A stretch of 29,746 nucleotides of DNA, from assembly GCA_050692985.1 (NCBI GenBank), contig JBOGVZ010000022.1, forward strand, positions 1 to 29,746, written 5' to 3'. Source of the stretch: JBOGVZ01 sp050692985. Its GTDB lineage: Bacteria > Actinomycetota > UBA4738 > CALAEC01. Shown here in pieces: positions 21,586-29,138 of the stretch. Numbering within the stretch: the stretch's first letter is position 1; each line of letters begins with the position of its first letter. The position numbers and the translations under genes are program-made. The notes under the pieces were generated by a model that had not been told where the DNA came from, did not search any database, and was given only the letters and a program-made list of their open reading frames with translations.

Positions 21586-24081
21586 GTGAAGGCCGTGGTG
21601 ATGGCGGGCGGCCAGGGCACGCGCCTGCGCCCGCTGACGAGCAACCAGCCGAAGCCGATGCTGCCCATCGTCGGCCGGCCGATGATGGAGCACATCCTCA
21701 AGCTGGTCCGGGACCAGGGGTTCACCGAGGTGGTGGCCACCGTGCAGTTCCTGGCCAGCCTGATCCGGAACTACTTCGGGGACGGCTCGGACCTGGACCT
21801 CTCCCTCAGCTACGCCACCGAGAACGAGCCCCTGGGCACGGCCGGGAGCGTCAAGAACGCCGAACAGCTCCTCGACGACACGTTCCTGGTGATCTCGGGC
21901 GACACCGTCACCGACATCGACCTCCGCCGGGCCGTGGCCTTCCACCGGGACCGGGGTTCGGCGGCCACGATCGTGCTCAAGCACGAGGAGAACCCCCTGG
22001 AGTTCGGGATCGTGATCATCGGCGAGGACGGCCGGGTCGAGCGGTTCCTGGAGAAGCCAGGCTGGGGAGAGGTCTTCAGCGACACGATCAACACGGGGAT
22101 CTACATCCTGGAGCCCGAGGTCCTGGCACACGTCCCGGCGGGGGAGGAGTTCGACTTCTCCAAGGACCTGTTCCCGCTGCTGCTGGAGAAGGGCTTCCCG
22201 CTGTACGGCCACGTCGCGGATGGCTACTGGACGGACGTGGGGACCCTCGAGACCTACCTGGCGGTGCACCGGGACATCCTCGACGGGAAGGTCCACCTCC
22301 AGCCTTCGGGCTTCCAGATGAAGGACCGTGTATGGCTGGGTGAGGGGGCCGACCTTGACCCTCAGGTCGAGGTCGAGGGTCCCGTCTACATCGGCGAGAA
22401 CTCCAGGGTGGAGGCCGGGGCGACCATCAGGGCCCACACGGTGCTGGGGCGAAGCGTGGTGGTGAAGTCGGGTGCCTTCCTGCACCGGGCCATCGTCCAC
22501 GACAACGCCTACGTGGGCAGCTCCGCGGCCCTGCGGGGGTGCGTGATCGGCAAGAACACCGATGTGAAGCACGGTGCCCGGATCGAGGAGAACGTGGTGG
22601 TCTCCGACGAGTGCTACGTGGGGGAGGGGGCCGTCCTCAGCCCCGGGGTCAAGGTGTATCCGTTCAAGACCGTGGAGCCGGGGGCCCTGGTGACCCAGAG
22701 CATCGTGTGGGAGACCCGGGGGGCCCGGGGGCTGTTCGGGGACCGGGGGGTCTCCGGCCTGGTGAACATCGACATCACCCCCGAGATGGCCATGCGCCTG
22801 GCCCTGGCCTACGGGGGCACCATGGCCAAGAAGTCGGTGGTCACCGCCAGCCGGGACGCCACCCGGACGGCTCGGATCATCAAGCGGGCCATGGTGGCTG
22901 GCCTCAACGCGGCCGGGGTGGACTGCCACGACGTGGAGCTGGTCCCGGTTCCCGTGGCCCGTTTCTATGCCCGCTCCACCAGGGCCCAGGGCGGGATCGC
23001 CGTGCGGGCCGCCCCCTTCGACCCGCAGAGCGTGGAGATCGCCTTCTTCGACCACCGGGGGATCGACATCGACTCGGCCGACCAACGCAAGATCGAGCGG
23101 GCCTACTACCGGGACGATCTGCGGCGGGCCTTCCATTACGAGATCGGGGAGCTCACGTTCCCTCCCAGGGGACGGGAGTACTACCTGCGGGGCCTGCTGG
23201 ACTCGGTCGACGAGGGCGTGATCCGAGGCTCGGCGCCGAAGATCGTGCTCGACTACTCCTACGGGGCGGCCACGCTCACCGGGCCCGTGGTGTTGGGCCG
23301 CGTGGGGGTGGAGGCGTTCGGGGTGCACGGCGTCCTGGACGAGGAACGGGTGGTCCTGTCTCACGAGGCGGCCGACGCCAACCTCGAGCAGCTGGCCGGC
23401 CTGGTCCGCGCCAGCGGGGCCGACCTGGGGGCCATGATCGACTCCACGGGCGAGCGGCTGCGCCTCGTCGATGGCCGGGGCCGCATCCTGGGGCTCGACC
23501 GGGCCTTGCTGGTCTTCGTGGAGCTGGTCAGCCGGGTCACGGACGGGCCCACGATCGCCGTTCCGGTACCCACGTCCCGGGCGGTCGAGGATCTGGTGGC
23601 GGCCAGGGACGGGCGGGTGGTGTGGACCCCGATCTCGGCCGCGGCGCTGTGTTCGGCCTCCGAGGAGAACGCCGACGTGGCCTTCGGGGGGGCCGAGGGA
23701 GGCGGGTACGTGTTCCCCGGGTTCCTCCCCGCGTACGACGGGGTGATGAGCCTTCTCAAGCTGCTCGAGCTGCTGGGGCGGACCGGGAGCCGTCTGGAGG
23801 AGGTGGTCGACGCGTTGCCCGCCACCCACGTGACCAGGCTCGACGTGGCCACGCCGTGGGAGGCCAAGGGCACCGTGATGCGCCGGCTGGTGGAACGCCT
23901 GAACGGGGAGAGGACGATCACGATCGACGGCGTGAAGACCTACCGGGGACGCGACTGGGCCCTGGTGGTGCCCCACCCGCAGGAGCCGCTGGTCCGGGTG
24001 TGGGCCGAGTCCGACGGGCCGGACGAGGCCAGATCGCTGGCCACCGAGTTCGCGGGTCTGGTCGAGGAGCTCCGGGACTGA
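21586..24081 (+). CDS. Sugar-phosphate nucleotidyltransferase / phosphomannomutase-like fusion
   Basis: The 831-residue product has three parts. Residues 1-~235 are a nucleotidyltransferase (VVMAGGQGTRLRPLT, PKPMLPIVGRPM, ISGDTVTDID), best read as mannose-1-phosphate guanylyltransferase, giving GDP-mannose. Residues ~250-375 are left-handed beta-helix hexapeptide repeats (VYIGENSRVEAGATI and so on). Residues ~380-831 are phosphohexomutase-like. The mutase half looks inactive: the phosphoserine loop TASHNP is not found (RSTRAQGGIAVRAAPFDP near 461 takes its place), the Mg loop DGDGDR is DSTGERLRL (about 618), and the sugar loop is GGAEGGGYVF (about 700). Similar fusions are known in Actinomycetota. 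GTG 21586 follows a TATCAT box. Confidence 0.87.
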   Translation: MKAVVMAGGQGTRLRPLTSNQPKPMLPIVGRPMMEHILKLVRDQGFTEVVATVQFLASLIRNYFGDGSDLDLSLSYATENEPLGTAGSVKNAEQLLDDTFLVISGDTVTDIDLRRAVAFHRDRGSAATIVLKHEENPLEFGIVIIGEDGRVERFLEKPGWGEVFSDTINTGIYILEPEVLAHVPAGEEFDFSKDLFPLLLEKGFPLYGHVADGYWTDVGTLETYLAVHRDILDGKVHLQPSGFQMKDRVWLGEGADLDPQVEVEGPVYIGENSRVEAGATIRAHTVLGRSVVVKSGAFLHRAIVHDNAYVGSSAALRGCVIGKNTDVKHGARIEENVVVSDECYVGEGAVLSPGVKVYPFKTVEPGALVTQSIVWETRGARGLFGDRGVSGLVNIDITPEMAMRLALAYGGTMAKKSVVTASRDATRTARIIKRAMVAGLNAAGVDCHDVELVPVPVARFYARSTRAQGGIAVRAAPFDPQSVEIAFFDHRGIDIDSADQRKIERAYYRDDLRRAFHYEIGELTFPPRGREYYLRGLLDSVDEGVIRGSAPKIVLDYSYGAATLTGPVVLGRVGVEAFGVHGVLDEERVVLSHEAADANLEQLAGLVRASGADLGAMIDSTGERLRLVDGRGRILGLDRALLVFVELVSRVTDGPTIAVPVPTSRAVEDLVAARDGRVVWTPISAAALCSASEENADVAFGGAEGGGYVFPGFLPAYDGVMSLLKLLELLGRTGSRLEEVVDALPATHVTRLDVATPWEAKGTVMRRLVERLNGERTITIDGVKTYRGRDWALVVPHPQEPLVRVWAESDGPDEARSLATEFAGLVEELRD

Positions 24082-24083
24082 CG

Positions 24084-25256
24084 ATGGGCCCGCCCTTTCA
24101 CCACGCCACGCCCGAAGACATCCTGGGTGGCAGAGTCACGGGAGCCGACGCATGGCAGGCCGTGGAGATCCTGGAGGCCAAGGGGGCCGACCCCCATGTG
24201 GTGGCCGAGGTCGGTGCCCCCACGCTTCCCTCCGGATGGAGGTGGGCGGTGCTGGCCGGCCTCGAGGAGGCCCTGGCGCTGTTCGAGGACCGCGACCTCG
24301 ACGCGGACGCCCTCCCGGAGGGCAGCGTGTTCTACGCGGAGGAGCCGGTCGTGGCGATCGCCGGCCGGTACCACGAGTTCGCCCTGCTCCAGTCACCGCT
24401 GCTGGGGATGCTGGCCCAGCCTTCCGGCGCCGCCACCACGGCCGCCCGCCTGAAGCTGGCCGCCGACGGCCGGCGTCTGTATCCGATCGGGGCCATGCCC
24501 GTCCATCCGGCGGTCGGGGCGGTCATCGAGCGGGCCGCGTTCGTGGGAGGGTGCGACGCGGTGGCCACCCCCAGGGCCGCCGAGCTGACCGGTGCCCCGG
24601 CCGTGGCCCCCGCCGGGCACGACCTGGCGCTGATCCTGGGCGAGTCGGGCGCCTGGATGGCCCTGGGCGACGCCTCCGAGCCGGGCGCCCAGGTGGTGGT
24701 GACGGTGGGGACCGTGGATGACGAGCGGGAGGGCGCGGTCCGGGCGGCCGAGGTGCTGGGGGACCGGCTGGCCTCGGTGCGGCTCGACGTGCCGGCATCC
24801 CGGCGCGGCGAGCTGGCCCGCATCGTGCGCGAGGTCAGGTGGGAGCTCGACGCGCGCGGCTACTCGCGGGTGCGGATCCTGGTGACCGGCGAGGTGGACG
24901 AGGCGGCCATCCGTGCCGCCGGTCGCCACGCGGACGCCTTCGGCATCGGCGAGGCGGTGGCCTCGGCGCCGGCCGTGCGCTTCTCGGTGGACATCGTGGA
25001 GATCGACGGCCGACCGGTATCGCGGCGAGGGAACCTGTCCGGGAGGAAGACCCTGTGGGGTTGTGCCGAGTGCGGGAACCGGGGGATCACCCCGGTCCGG
25101 GCGGACCCCGGAGGCTGCCCTCGGTGCGGCGGCCCGCTGGCCGGGCTGCTGGCGCCCATCAGGCGGTGGGGCCGGAGGGAGGGCCCCGCGCCCGAACCGG
25201 CCTCGATCCGGGCCCGGGCGGCGCGCGAGGCGGCGGAGGCGGCCAAGTACTCCTAG
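24084..25256 (+). CDS. Nicotinate phosphoribosyltransferase-like protein with C-terminal zinc ribbon
   Basis: A 390-residue protein resembling the short NAPRTases (NAD salvage: nicotinate plus PRPP to nicotinate mononucleotide). Shared blocks are FHHATPEDILGGRVTGADAW, LPSGWRWAVLAGLEEALALF, LPEGSVFYAEEPVVAIAGRYHEFALLQSPLLGML and HPAVGAVIERAAFVGGCDAVATP. Family motifs after these are altered: GAMPVHP replaces the usual GARRxHP, and APAGHDLALIL stands where GTMPHALIL is expected. A four-cysteine ribbon near the C-terminus (CAECG, then CPRCG, 25066-25134) recalls the zinc domain of an archaeal NAPRTase. Activity with nicotinate is uncertain. ATG 24084 lies two bases after the previous stop, so it is co-transcribed with the nucleotidyltransferase. 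Confidence 0.72.
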   Translation: MGPPFHHATPEDILGGRVTGADAWQAVEILEAKGADPHVVAEVGAPTLPSGWRWAVLAGLEEALALFEDRDLDADALPEGSVFYAEEPVVAIAGRYHEFALLQSPLLGMLAQPSGAATTAARLKLAADGRRLYPIGAMPVHPAVGAVIERAAFVGGCDAVATPRAAELTGAPAVAPAGHDLALILGESGAWMALGDASEPGAQVVVTVGTVDDEREGAVRAAEVLGDRLASVRLDVPASRRGELARIVREVRWELDARGYSRVRILVTGEVDEAAIRAAGRHADAFGIGEAVASAPAVRFSVDIVEIDGRPVSRRGNLSGRKTLWGCAECGNRGITPVRADPGGCPRCGGPLAGLLAPIRRWGRREGPAPEPASIRARAAREAAEAAKYS

Positions 25257-25268
25257 GGGGACGACGGG

Positions 25269-25667
25269 ATGGAGTATCCGAAGGATCTCCGGTACACGTC
25301 CGAGCACGAATGGGCGGTCCAGGAGGAGGGCGGGATGGTTCGCGTCGGCATCACCGACTTCGCCCAGGACGCGCTGGGAGACGTGGTGTACGTGGACCTC
25401 CCCGAACGGGGCACCGAGGTCCAGTCGGGCGAAGCCTTCGGAGAGGTGGAGTCGACGAAGTCGGTGTCGGACCTGTTCAGCCCGGTGTCGGGCCGCGTGG
25501 CCATGCGGAACGACGCCCTGGAAGACACCCCCGAGATGGTCAACCAGGATCCCTACGGCGACGGGTGGATGGTGGTGATCGAGATATCGGATCCCGCGGA
25601 GCTGGACGACCTGCTCGACGCCGAGGCCTACCGCGTCTTGGTCGAAGAGGGGGGCCCGGGGGGGTAG
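25269..25667 (+). CDS. gcvH: Glycine cleavage system H protein
   Basis: GcvH carries the lipoyl arm that shuttles the methylamine group between the P, T and L proteins of glycine cleavage. The 132-residue product has LRYTSEHEWAV, GITDFAQDALGDVVYVDLPE, and the lipoylation Lys64 in GEVESTKSVSDLFSPVSG. The C-terminus ends in EEGGPGG, encoded by a G-rich element that is repeated in the intergenic region. ATG 25269 has GGGGGACGACGGG upstream. GcvH followed by GarA and a MerR regulator matches the mycobacterial gene order; no other gcv genes are in the window. Confidence 0.95.
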   Translation: MEYPKDLRYTSEHEWAVQEEGGMVRVGITDFAQDALGDVVYVDLPERGTEVQSGEAFGEVESTKSVSDLFSPVSGRVAMRNDALEDTPEMVNQDPYGDGWMVVIEISDPAELDDLLDAEAYRVLVEEGGPGG

Positions 25668-25741
25668 CTCGCCCGGAGCGGGCCGGCGACGACCCCGAGA
25701 GCGAGCGAACCCCCCCGTGAAGAGGGGGGCCGGGGGGGTAG
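25644..25741. repeat. G-rich direct repeat: gcvH 3' end and the following intergenic region
   Basis: GAAGAGGGGGGCC followed by CGGGGGGGTAG occurs at 25644-25667 (overlapping the last codons and stop of gcvH) and again at 25719-25741, the two differing by one C. Between them, C-run 25711-25716 and G-run 25724-25729 can form a 6-bp hairpin with loop GTGAAGA. There is no T-tract. Confidence 0.75.
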
Positions 25742-25904
25742 GGCCGAAGATAACCGGCGGCGAAGGCTGAGGCCGAGGTCCCGGCGGACCGAACCTGCGC
25801 GCGAGGCTCATCCCGTCCGCCCGCCCCGACCCTCAGGGGCACCCCCACACCGGACCGACCTCATTCCCCGGGTTGGGCCAGGGTGAACCCCACACAGAGG
25901 CCCA

Positions 25905-25987
25905 CCTCGACCCTCGGATGCCCCCAACCTCGACCGGACCCCGCCGTTGACCTTCCTCGACCTCTCGTATACATTCCAGTCTCGACC
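25905..25987. repeat. Four phased CCTCGACC direct repeats (candidate operator)
   Basis: CCTCGACC occurs at 25905-25912, 25928-25935 and 25955-25962, and as TCTCGACC at 25980-25987, with spacings of 23, 27 and 25 bases. The third copy lies in the promoter spacer and the fourth at the predicted transcription start. This layout suggests a binding array for a regulator, possibly the MerR protein encoded two genes downstream. The regulator is inference. Confidence 0.5.
25947..25975 (+). promoter_or_regulatory. Promoter TTGACC-17 bp-TACATT for garA-ftsR
   Basis: TTGACC (25947-25952) is separated by exactly 17 bases from TACATT (25970-25975), the best -35/-10 pair in the window. TATACA two bases earlier offers an alternative -10. 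The leader would be about 50 bases, ending in a GGAGGGGAGGCGGAG ribosome binding site before GTG 26034. Confidence 0.65.
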
Positions 25988-26033
25988 TCGGGTCAGGGGT
26001 GAAGCTGCACGTCAACCTGGAGGGGAGGCGGAG

Positions 26034-26495
26034 GTGTATTGCACAAGATGCGGGCATCGGAACCCCGGCGAATCCAGGTTCTGTGCCAAGTGCGGCCATC
26101 CGCTCCAGGATGAGACCACCGCCTCGCTGGTCCCCACGGAGATCGAAGACGAGACCGGGGAGGAGATCCACCTTCCGCTCGACGAGCTGACGGAGGGTCA
26201 GGGCCTGCTGGTAGTGAAGCGGGGGCAGAACGCCGGGTCCCAGTTCCTCCTGGAGAAGGACATCACCAGCGCGGGACGACACCCGGAGAGCGACATCTTC
26301 CTCGACGACATCACGGTCTCCAGGCGGCACGCGGAGATCCGACGCAAGGAAGGGAAGTTCTTCGTGCACGACATGGGGAGCCTGAACGGCACCTACGTCA
26401 ACCGCGACCGCGTGGAGAACACCCAGCTGGCCGATGGCGACGAGCTCCAGATCGGCAAGTTCAAGCTGGTGTTCTTTTCCGGGAAGGGGGAGTGA
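26034..26495 (+). CDS. garA: GarA-like FHA domain protein with N-terminal zinc ribbon
   Basis: A 153-residue protein. Residues 3-20 are a zinc ribbon (C3, C6, C17, C20). Next comes DETTASLVPTE, matching the phosphothreonine ETT motif of GarA/OdhI (Thr28/Thr29 here), and then an FHA domain (about 57-148) with the phosphopeptide-binding residues GR (81-82), SRRH (96-99) and NGT (118-120). GarA, when unphosphorylated, inhibits 2-oxoglutarate dehydrogenase and glutamate dehydrogenase, linking Ser/Thr kinase signals to nitrogen and carbon flow. The gcvH-garA-merR order supports this. GTG 26034 is preferred because of its purine-rich ribosome binding site; an upstream TTG at 25947 is part of the -35 box. 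The ribbon is absent from mycobacterial GarA. Confidence 0.82.
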   Translation: MYCTRCGHRNPGESRFCAKCGHPLQDETTASLVPTEIEDETGEEIHLPLDELTEGQGLLVVKRGQNAGSQFLLEKDITSAGRHPESDIFLDDITVSRRHAEIRRKEGKFFVHDMGSLNGTYVNRDRVENTQLADGDELQIGKFKLVFFSGKGE

Positions 26496-26501
26496 GGCGG
26501 C

Positions 26502-27191
26502 GTGGCCCGAGACTACCTGTCGATCGGTGAGGTGCTGGTCAACCTCAAGCCGGAGTTCCCCGACGTGACGATCTCCAAGATCCGGTTCCTGGAGAGCGAG
26601 GACCTCATCCATCCCGAGCGGACCTCGTCCGGATACCGGAAGTTCTACGAGCGGGACGTGGACCGTCTCCGGACGATCCTCAAGCTCCAGCGCGACGAGT
26701 ACCTGCCGCTGCGGGTGATCAAGGAGCGCCTCCAGGAGACCCCCGACGGCCAGCCGGTCCCGGCGACGGAGCGGATGATCGAGCCCGAAGACGACGTGGC
26801 CGCCCCGGCCACCGATCTCCAGATGAGCGTCGACGAGCTCGTGGGAGCGACCGGCGTGGACCGGGAACTGATCGAGGGCCTGACCTCGTTCGGCCTGCTG
26901 CGTCCGGAGCCGATCAATGGGGAGCCGTTCTACAACGGCGACGACCTCGTGGTGCTGCGCATCGCCAAGGAGTTCTTCAAGTACGGCGTGGAACCGCGCC
27001 ATCTCACGATGTACCGGCACTTCGCCGACCGGGAGGCCTCGTTCTTCCAGCAGATCGTGATGCCGACGCTCCGGCAGCGGAACCCCGAAGCCCGGCGACA
27101 GGCCGCCGAGGCCCTGGGGGACCTGAGCCGGGTGACCCGCCGGCTCAAGCAGGCGCTGCTGCGCACGAACCTCCGGACCCACATGGACTGA
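26502..27191 (+). CDS. ftsR: MerR family transcriptional regulator FtsR (Rv1828-like)
   Basis: A 229-residue regulator. The N-terminal MerR-type winged helix (DYLSIGEVLVNLKPEFPDVTISKIRFLESEDLIHPERTSSGYRKFYERDVDRLRTI) is followed by a short linker and a second helical domain (about 105-229) with SVDELVGATGVDRELIEGLTSFGLL and EFFKYGVEPRHLTMYRHFADREASFF, characteristic of the Rv1828/FtsR group rather than metal-sensing MerR proteins; no metal-binding cysteines are present. FtsR activates ftsZ in corynebacteria. The GTG start is six bases after the FHA gene stop, so they form an operon. It may control its own promoter through the CCTCGACC repeats (inference). Confidence 0.88.
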   Translation: MARDYLSIGEVLVNLKPEFPDVTISKIRFLESEDLIHPERTSSGYRKFYERDVDRLRTILKLQRDEYLPLRVIKERLQETPDGQPVPATERMIEPEDDVAAPATDLQMSVDELVGATGVDRELIEGLTSFGLLRPEPINGEPFYNGDDLVVLRIAKEFFKYGVEPRHLTMYRHFADREASFFQQIVMPTLRQRNPEARRQAAEALGDLSRVTRRLKQALLRTNLRTHMD

Positions 27192-27214
27192 AGGTTCCGA
27201 GGCCCCTCCGCCGG

Positions 27215-27220
27215 TATCCT
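27215..27220 (+). promoter_or_regulatory. -10 element TATCCT before the D,D-carboxypeptidase gene
   Basis: TATCCT lies nine bases before ATG 27230. TTCTGTCCC in between has no ribosome binding site, so the transcript should be essentially leaderless. Confidence 0.55.
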
Positions 27221-27229
27221 TTCTGTCCC

Positions 27230-28459
27230 ATGCGTCGAACCATCGTCCCCGTGGTCACCGCGTTCCTGGCCGGCCTGGTCCCGGCGGGGACGGCCGCGGG
27301 CCAGTCCGTCCCGCCGCCCACGCCGGTCCCCCCGTCGGGCTCGCCGTCTCCGTTCCCCACGGCCCTGGAGACCCCGGAGCCCTCGCGGCAACCTCCAGAG
27401 CTGGCCGCCGGCTCCGCCGCGCTGGTCGACCTGGACAGCGGACAACTCCTGTTCCAGCACAACGCCCGGGAACGGCGGCCGATCGCCAGTACGACGAAGA
27501 TCGTGACCGCCCTGTTGGTGCTGGAAGCCGTCCGGCCCGGCGATCGGGTGACGGCGACCCCGAACGCCGCGTCGCAGACCGGGGCCATGCTGGGCCTGGA
27601 GGCGGGGGAGCGCATCTCCGTGCGCGATCTCCTGCAGGCCCTGCTGCTGTCTTCGGCCAACGATGCCGCGGTGGCCCTGGCCGAGCACGTGGCCGGCAGC
27701 GTCGATGCGTTCCTGGAACGGATGAACGACCGCATGCACCAGCTCGGCGCACGCGACAGCCGTTTCGAGAGTCCCAACGGACTGGATGACGACGGGTACT
27801 CCACGGCAGGTGATCTGGCCCGGCTGACCGTCGAGGCCTACCGCAACCCAACCTTCGCCGACGTGGTGGCCGCGAAGGCCGCCGAGATCCCGGCACCCAC
27901 GGGGCCACCAAGGGTGCTCCAGAACCGCAACGCACTGCTGTGGCTATACCCGGACGCGATCGGGGTCAAGACCGGGTTCACCTCGGCCGCGGGCCATTGC
28001 CTGGTGAGCGCGGCGGAGCGAGACGGCATGCGGCTGGCCGCGGTGGTGCTCGGCTCTCCGGTGGAGGCCTTCTCGGACTCTGCCGCCCTCCTGAACTACG
28101 GCTTCGAGACGTTCGAGCGGCGAACCGTCGTGGAGCGAGGCCAGTCGTTCGGCTCCATCGCCGTGGAGGATCGAGAGGTGGACGTGGTGGCCGACGTCCC
28201 GCTGGAGGTCCTCCTCCGTCGGGGGCGGGACACCCACGCGGAGGTCCGCCCCCGACCGGGCCTGTCGCTGCCGCTGGCGGCGGGGCAGCGGGTGGGAACG
28301 GCGGTGATCTCCGCGGGTCGACAGGTCCTGGGCGAGGTCCCGCTGGTGACGACGAACGCGGTCTCCGTTCCCCCCGTGCCCGAGCGGCCGTGGTGGGAGA
28401 AGGCCTGGGACGGGGTCGCCGGCTTCTTCGTCGGCCTGTTCCGGGCCGTGTTCGGATAA
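27230..28459 (+). CDS. D-alanyl-D-alanine carboxypeptidase (PBP5/DacF type)
   Basis: A 409-residue secreted or membrane-bound penicillin-binding protein of class C, which trims the terminal D-Ala from peptidoglycan stem peptides outside the membrane. It has a signal peptide (MRRTIVPVVTAFLAGLVPAGTAAGQ), a Pro/Ser-rich linker (about 26-56), and peptidase S11 motifs: SxxK as S87-T-T-K90, SAN (about 141-143) and KTG (about 247-249). The C-terminal PBP5 beta-rich domain spans about 290-370, and an amphipathic or membrane-binding helix WWEKAWDGVAGFFVGLFRAVFG ends it. Promoter TATCCT and ATG 27230 support its own leaderless transcript. Confidence 0.93.
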   Translation: MRRTIVPVVTAFLAGLVPAGTAAGQSVPPPTPVPPSGSPSPFPTALETPEPSRQPPELAAGSAALVDLDSGQLLFQHNARERRPIASTTKIVTALLVLEAVRPGDRVTATPNAASQTGAMLGLEAGERISVRDLLQALLLSSANDAAVALAEHVAGSVDAFLERMNDRMHQLGARDSRFESPNGLDDDGYSTAGDLARLTVEAYRNPTFADVVAAKAAEIPAPTGPPRVLQNRNALLWLYPDAIGVKTGFTSAAGHCLVSAAERDGMRLAAVVLGSPVEAFSDSAALLNYGFETFERRTVVERGQSFGSIAVEDREVDVVADVPLEVLLRRGRDTHAEVRPRPGLSLPLAAGQRVGTAVISAGRQVLGEVPLVTTNAVSVPPVPERPWWEKAWDGVAGFFVGLFRAVFG

Positions 28460-28483
28460 CGGGCTCTCCGCCCGGCAGCGCGC

Positions 28484-28489
28484 TATCAT
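28484..28489 (+). promoter_or_regulatory. hpt: -10 element TATCAT of hpt (leaderless)
   Basis: TATCAT ends eight bases before GTG 28498 with CCGGCCAC between and no ribosome binding site. This is nearly the same arrangement as at 21573-21586. Confidence 0.58.
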
Positions 28490-28497
28490 CCGGCCAC

Positions 28498-29076
28498 GTG
28501 GAGCAGCTGGCGACCGTCCTCTACCCGGCCTCGGACATCCAGGATCGGGTCCGGCGCCTCGGCGAGGACATCACCCGCGACTACGCGGACCGCTCGCCGG
28601 TCCTCATCTCCGTTCTCAAGGGCGGAGCCATGTTCCACGCAGACCTGCTCCGGGCCATCGAGGTGCAGGCCCGGGTGGACTTCATGTCGATCTCGGCGTA
28701 CGGGGCCGGATCCTCCGGAGTGGTGCGGATCATGAAGGACCTCGACCAGGACGTCCTGGGAGAGGACGTCATCGTGGTCGAGGACATCGTCGACACCGGC
28801 CTCACGCTGTCCTACCTGCTGTCCACGCTCCGGGCGCGCGAGCCGGCCTCGCTGGAGGTGTGCGCCCTCCTCGACAAGTCGGTCCGGCGGATCACCCCGC
28901 TGGACATCCGGTACCGGGGCTTCGACTGCCCGGACCGGTTCGTGATCGGCTACGGTCTCGACTACGAGCAGCGCTACCGCAACCTGCCCTACATCATGGC
29001 CGTGGAGGATCTCGACGCCCTGTCGGAGGACCCCCTGGCGCTGTTGCCGCTGTTCGACGCGCCCCACACCGCGTAG
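28498..29076 (+). CDS. hpt: Hypoxanthine phosphoribosyltransferase
   Basis: Salvages hypoxanthine (and guanine) with PRPP to IMP or GMP in the cytosol. The 192-residue product has LISVLKGGAMFHADLLRAI (pyrophosphate loop), DFMSISAYGAGSSGVVRIMKDLDQDVLGEDVIVVEDIVDTGLTLSYLL (flexible loop and PRPP motif VVEDIVDTG, about 96-104), and the purine-binding FVIGYGLDYEQRYRNLPYI (about 145-163). The C-terminal ~20 residues (LDALSEDPLALLPLFDAPHTA) extend slightly beyond the usual end. GTG 28498 is fixed by its TATCAT box and by the family start. It is not beside tilS or ftsH as in many Actinomycetota. Confidence 0.95.
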   Translation: MEQLATVLYPASDIQDRVRRLGEDITRDYADRSPVLISVLKGGAMFHADLLRAIEVQARVDFMSISAYGAGSSGVVRIMKDLDQDVLGEDVIVVEDIVDTGLTLSYLLSTLRAREPASLEVCALLDKSVRRITPLDIRYRGFDCPDRFVIGYGLDYEQRYRNLPYIMAVEDLDALSEDPLALLPLFDAPHTA

Positions 29077-29118
29077 CGTCCGGCGGTCGTTTCGGTTGCC
29101 GGTCTGTGGGGGAGGGGA

Positions 29119-29124
29119 TACCCT
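29119..29124 (+). promoter_or_regulatory. -10 element TACCCT before the bifunctional nuclease gene
   Basis: TACCCT matches TANNNT and lies 14 bases before ATG 29139; the leader would be about seven bases, too short for a normal ribosome binding site. Confidence 0.4.
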
Positions 29125-29138
29125 GAGAAGCGGGTCCC

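Larger units (their letters stand above)
25668..26033. other. Intergenic region between gcvH and garA-like gene (366 bases)
   Basis: No gene is supported here. It holds the second copy of the G-rich repeat (25719-25741), a C/G hairpin, a 14-mer CGAGCGAACCCCCC (25702-25715) also found upstream of ald at 8238-8251, a dyad GGGTT...AACCC (25870-25890), four CCTCGACC-type repeats (25905-25987) and the promoter of the downstream operon. It is the longest non-coding stretch in the window. Confidence 0.8.

Noticed and set aside
25710..25729. Intrinsic terminator for gcvH at the C7-G6 hairpin
   Set aside because: The stem is good but no T-tract follows; kept as a repeat/hairpin only.
25947..26033. 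Upstream TTG start for the FHA gene, giving 29 extra residues
   Set aside because: The TTG is part of the -35 box TTGACC, the extra residues show no similarity, and GTG 26034 has a strong ribosome binding site directly before the zinc ribbon.
25668..26033. Glycine riboswitch near gcvH
   Set aside because: The region is downstream of gcvH and lacks the conserved glycine-riboswitch core; the sequence ahead of gcvH is only 12 bases.
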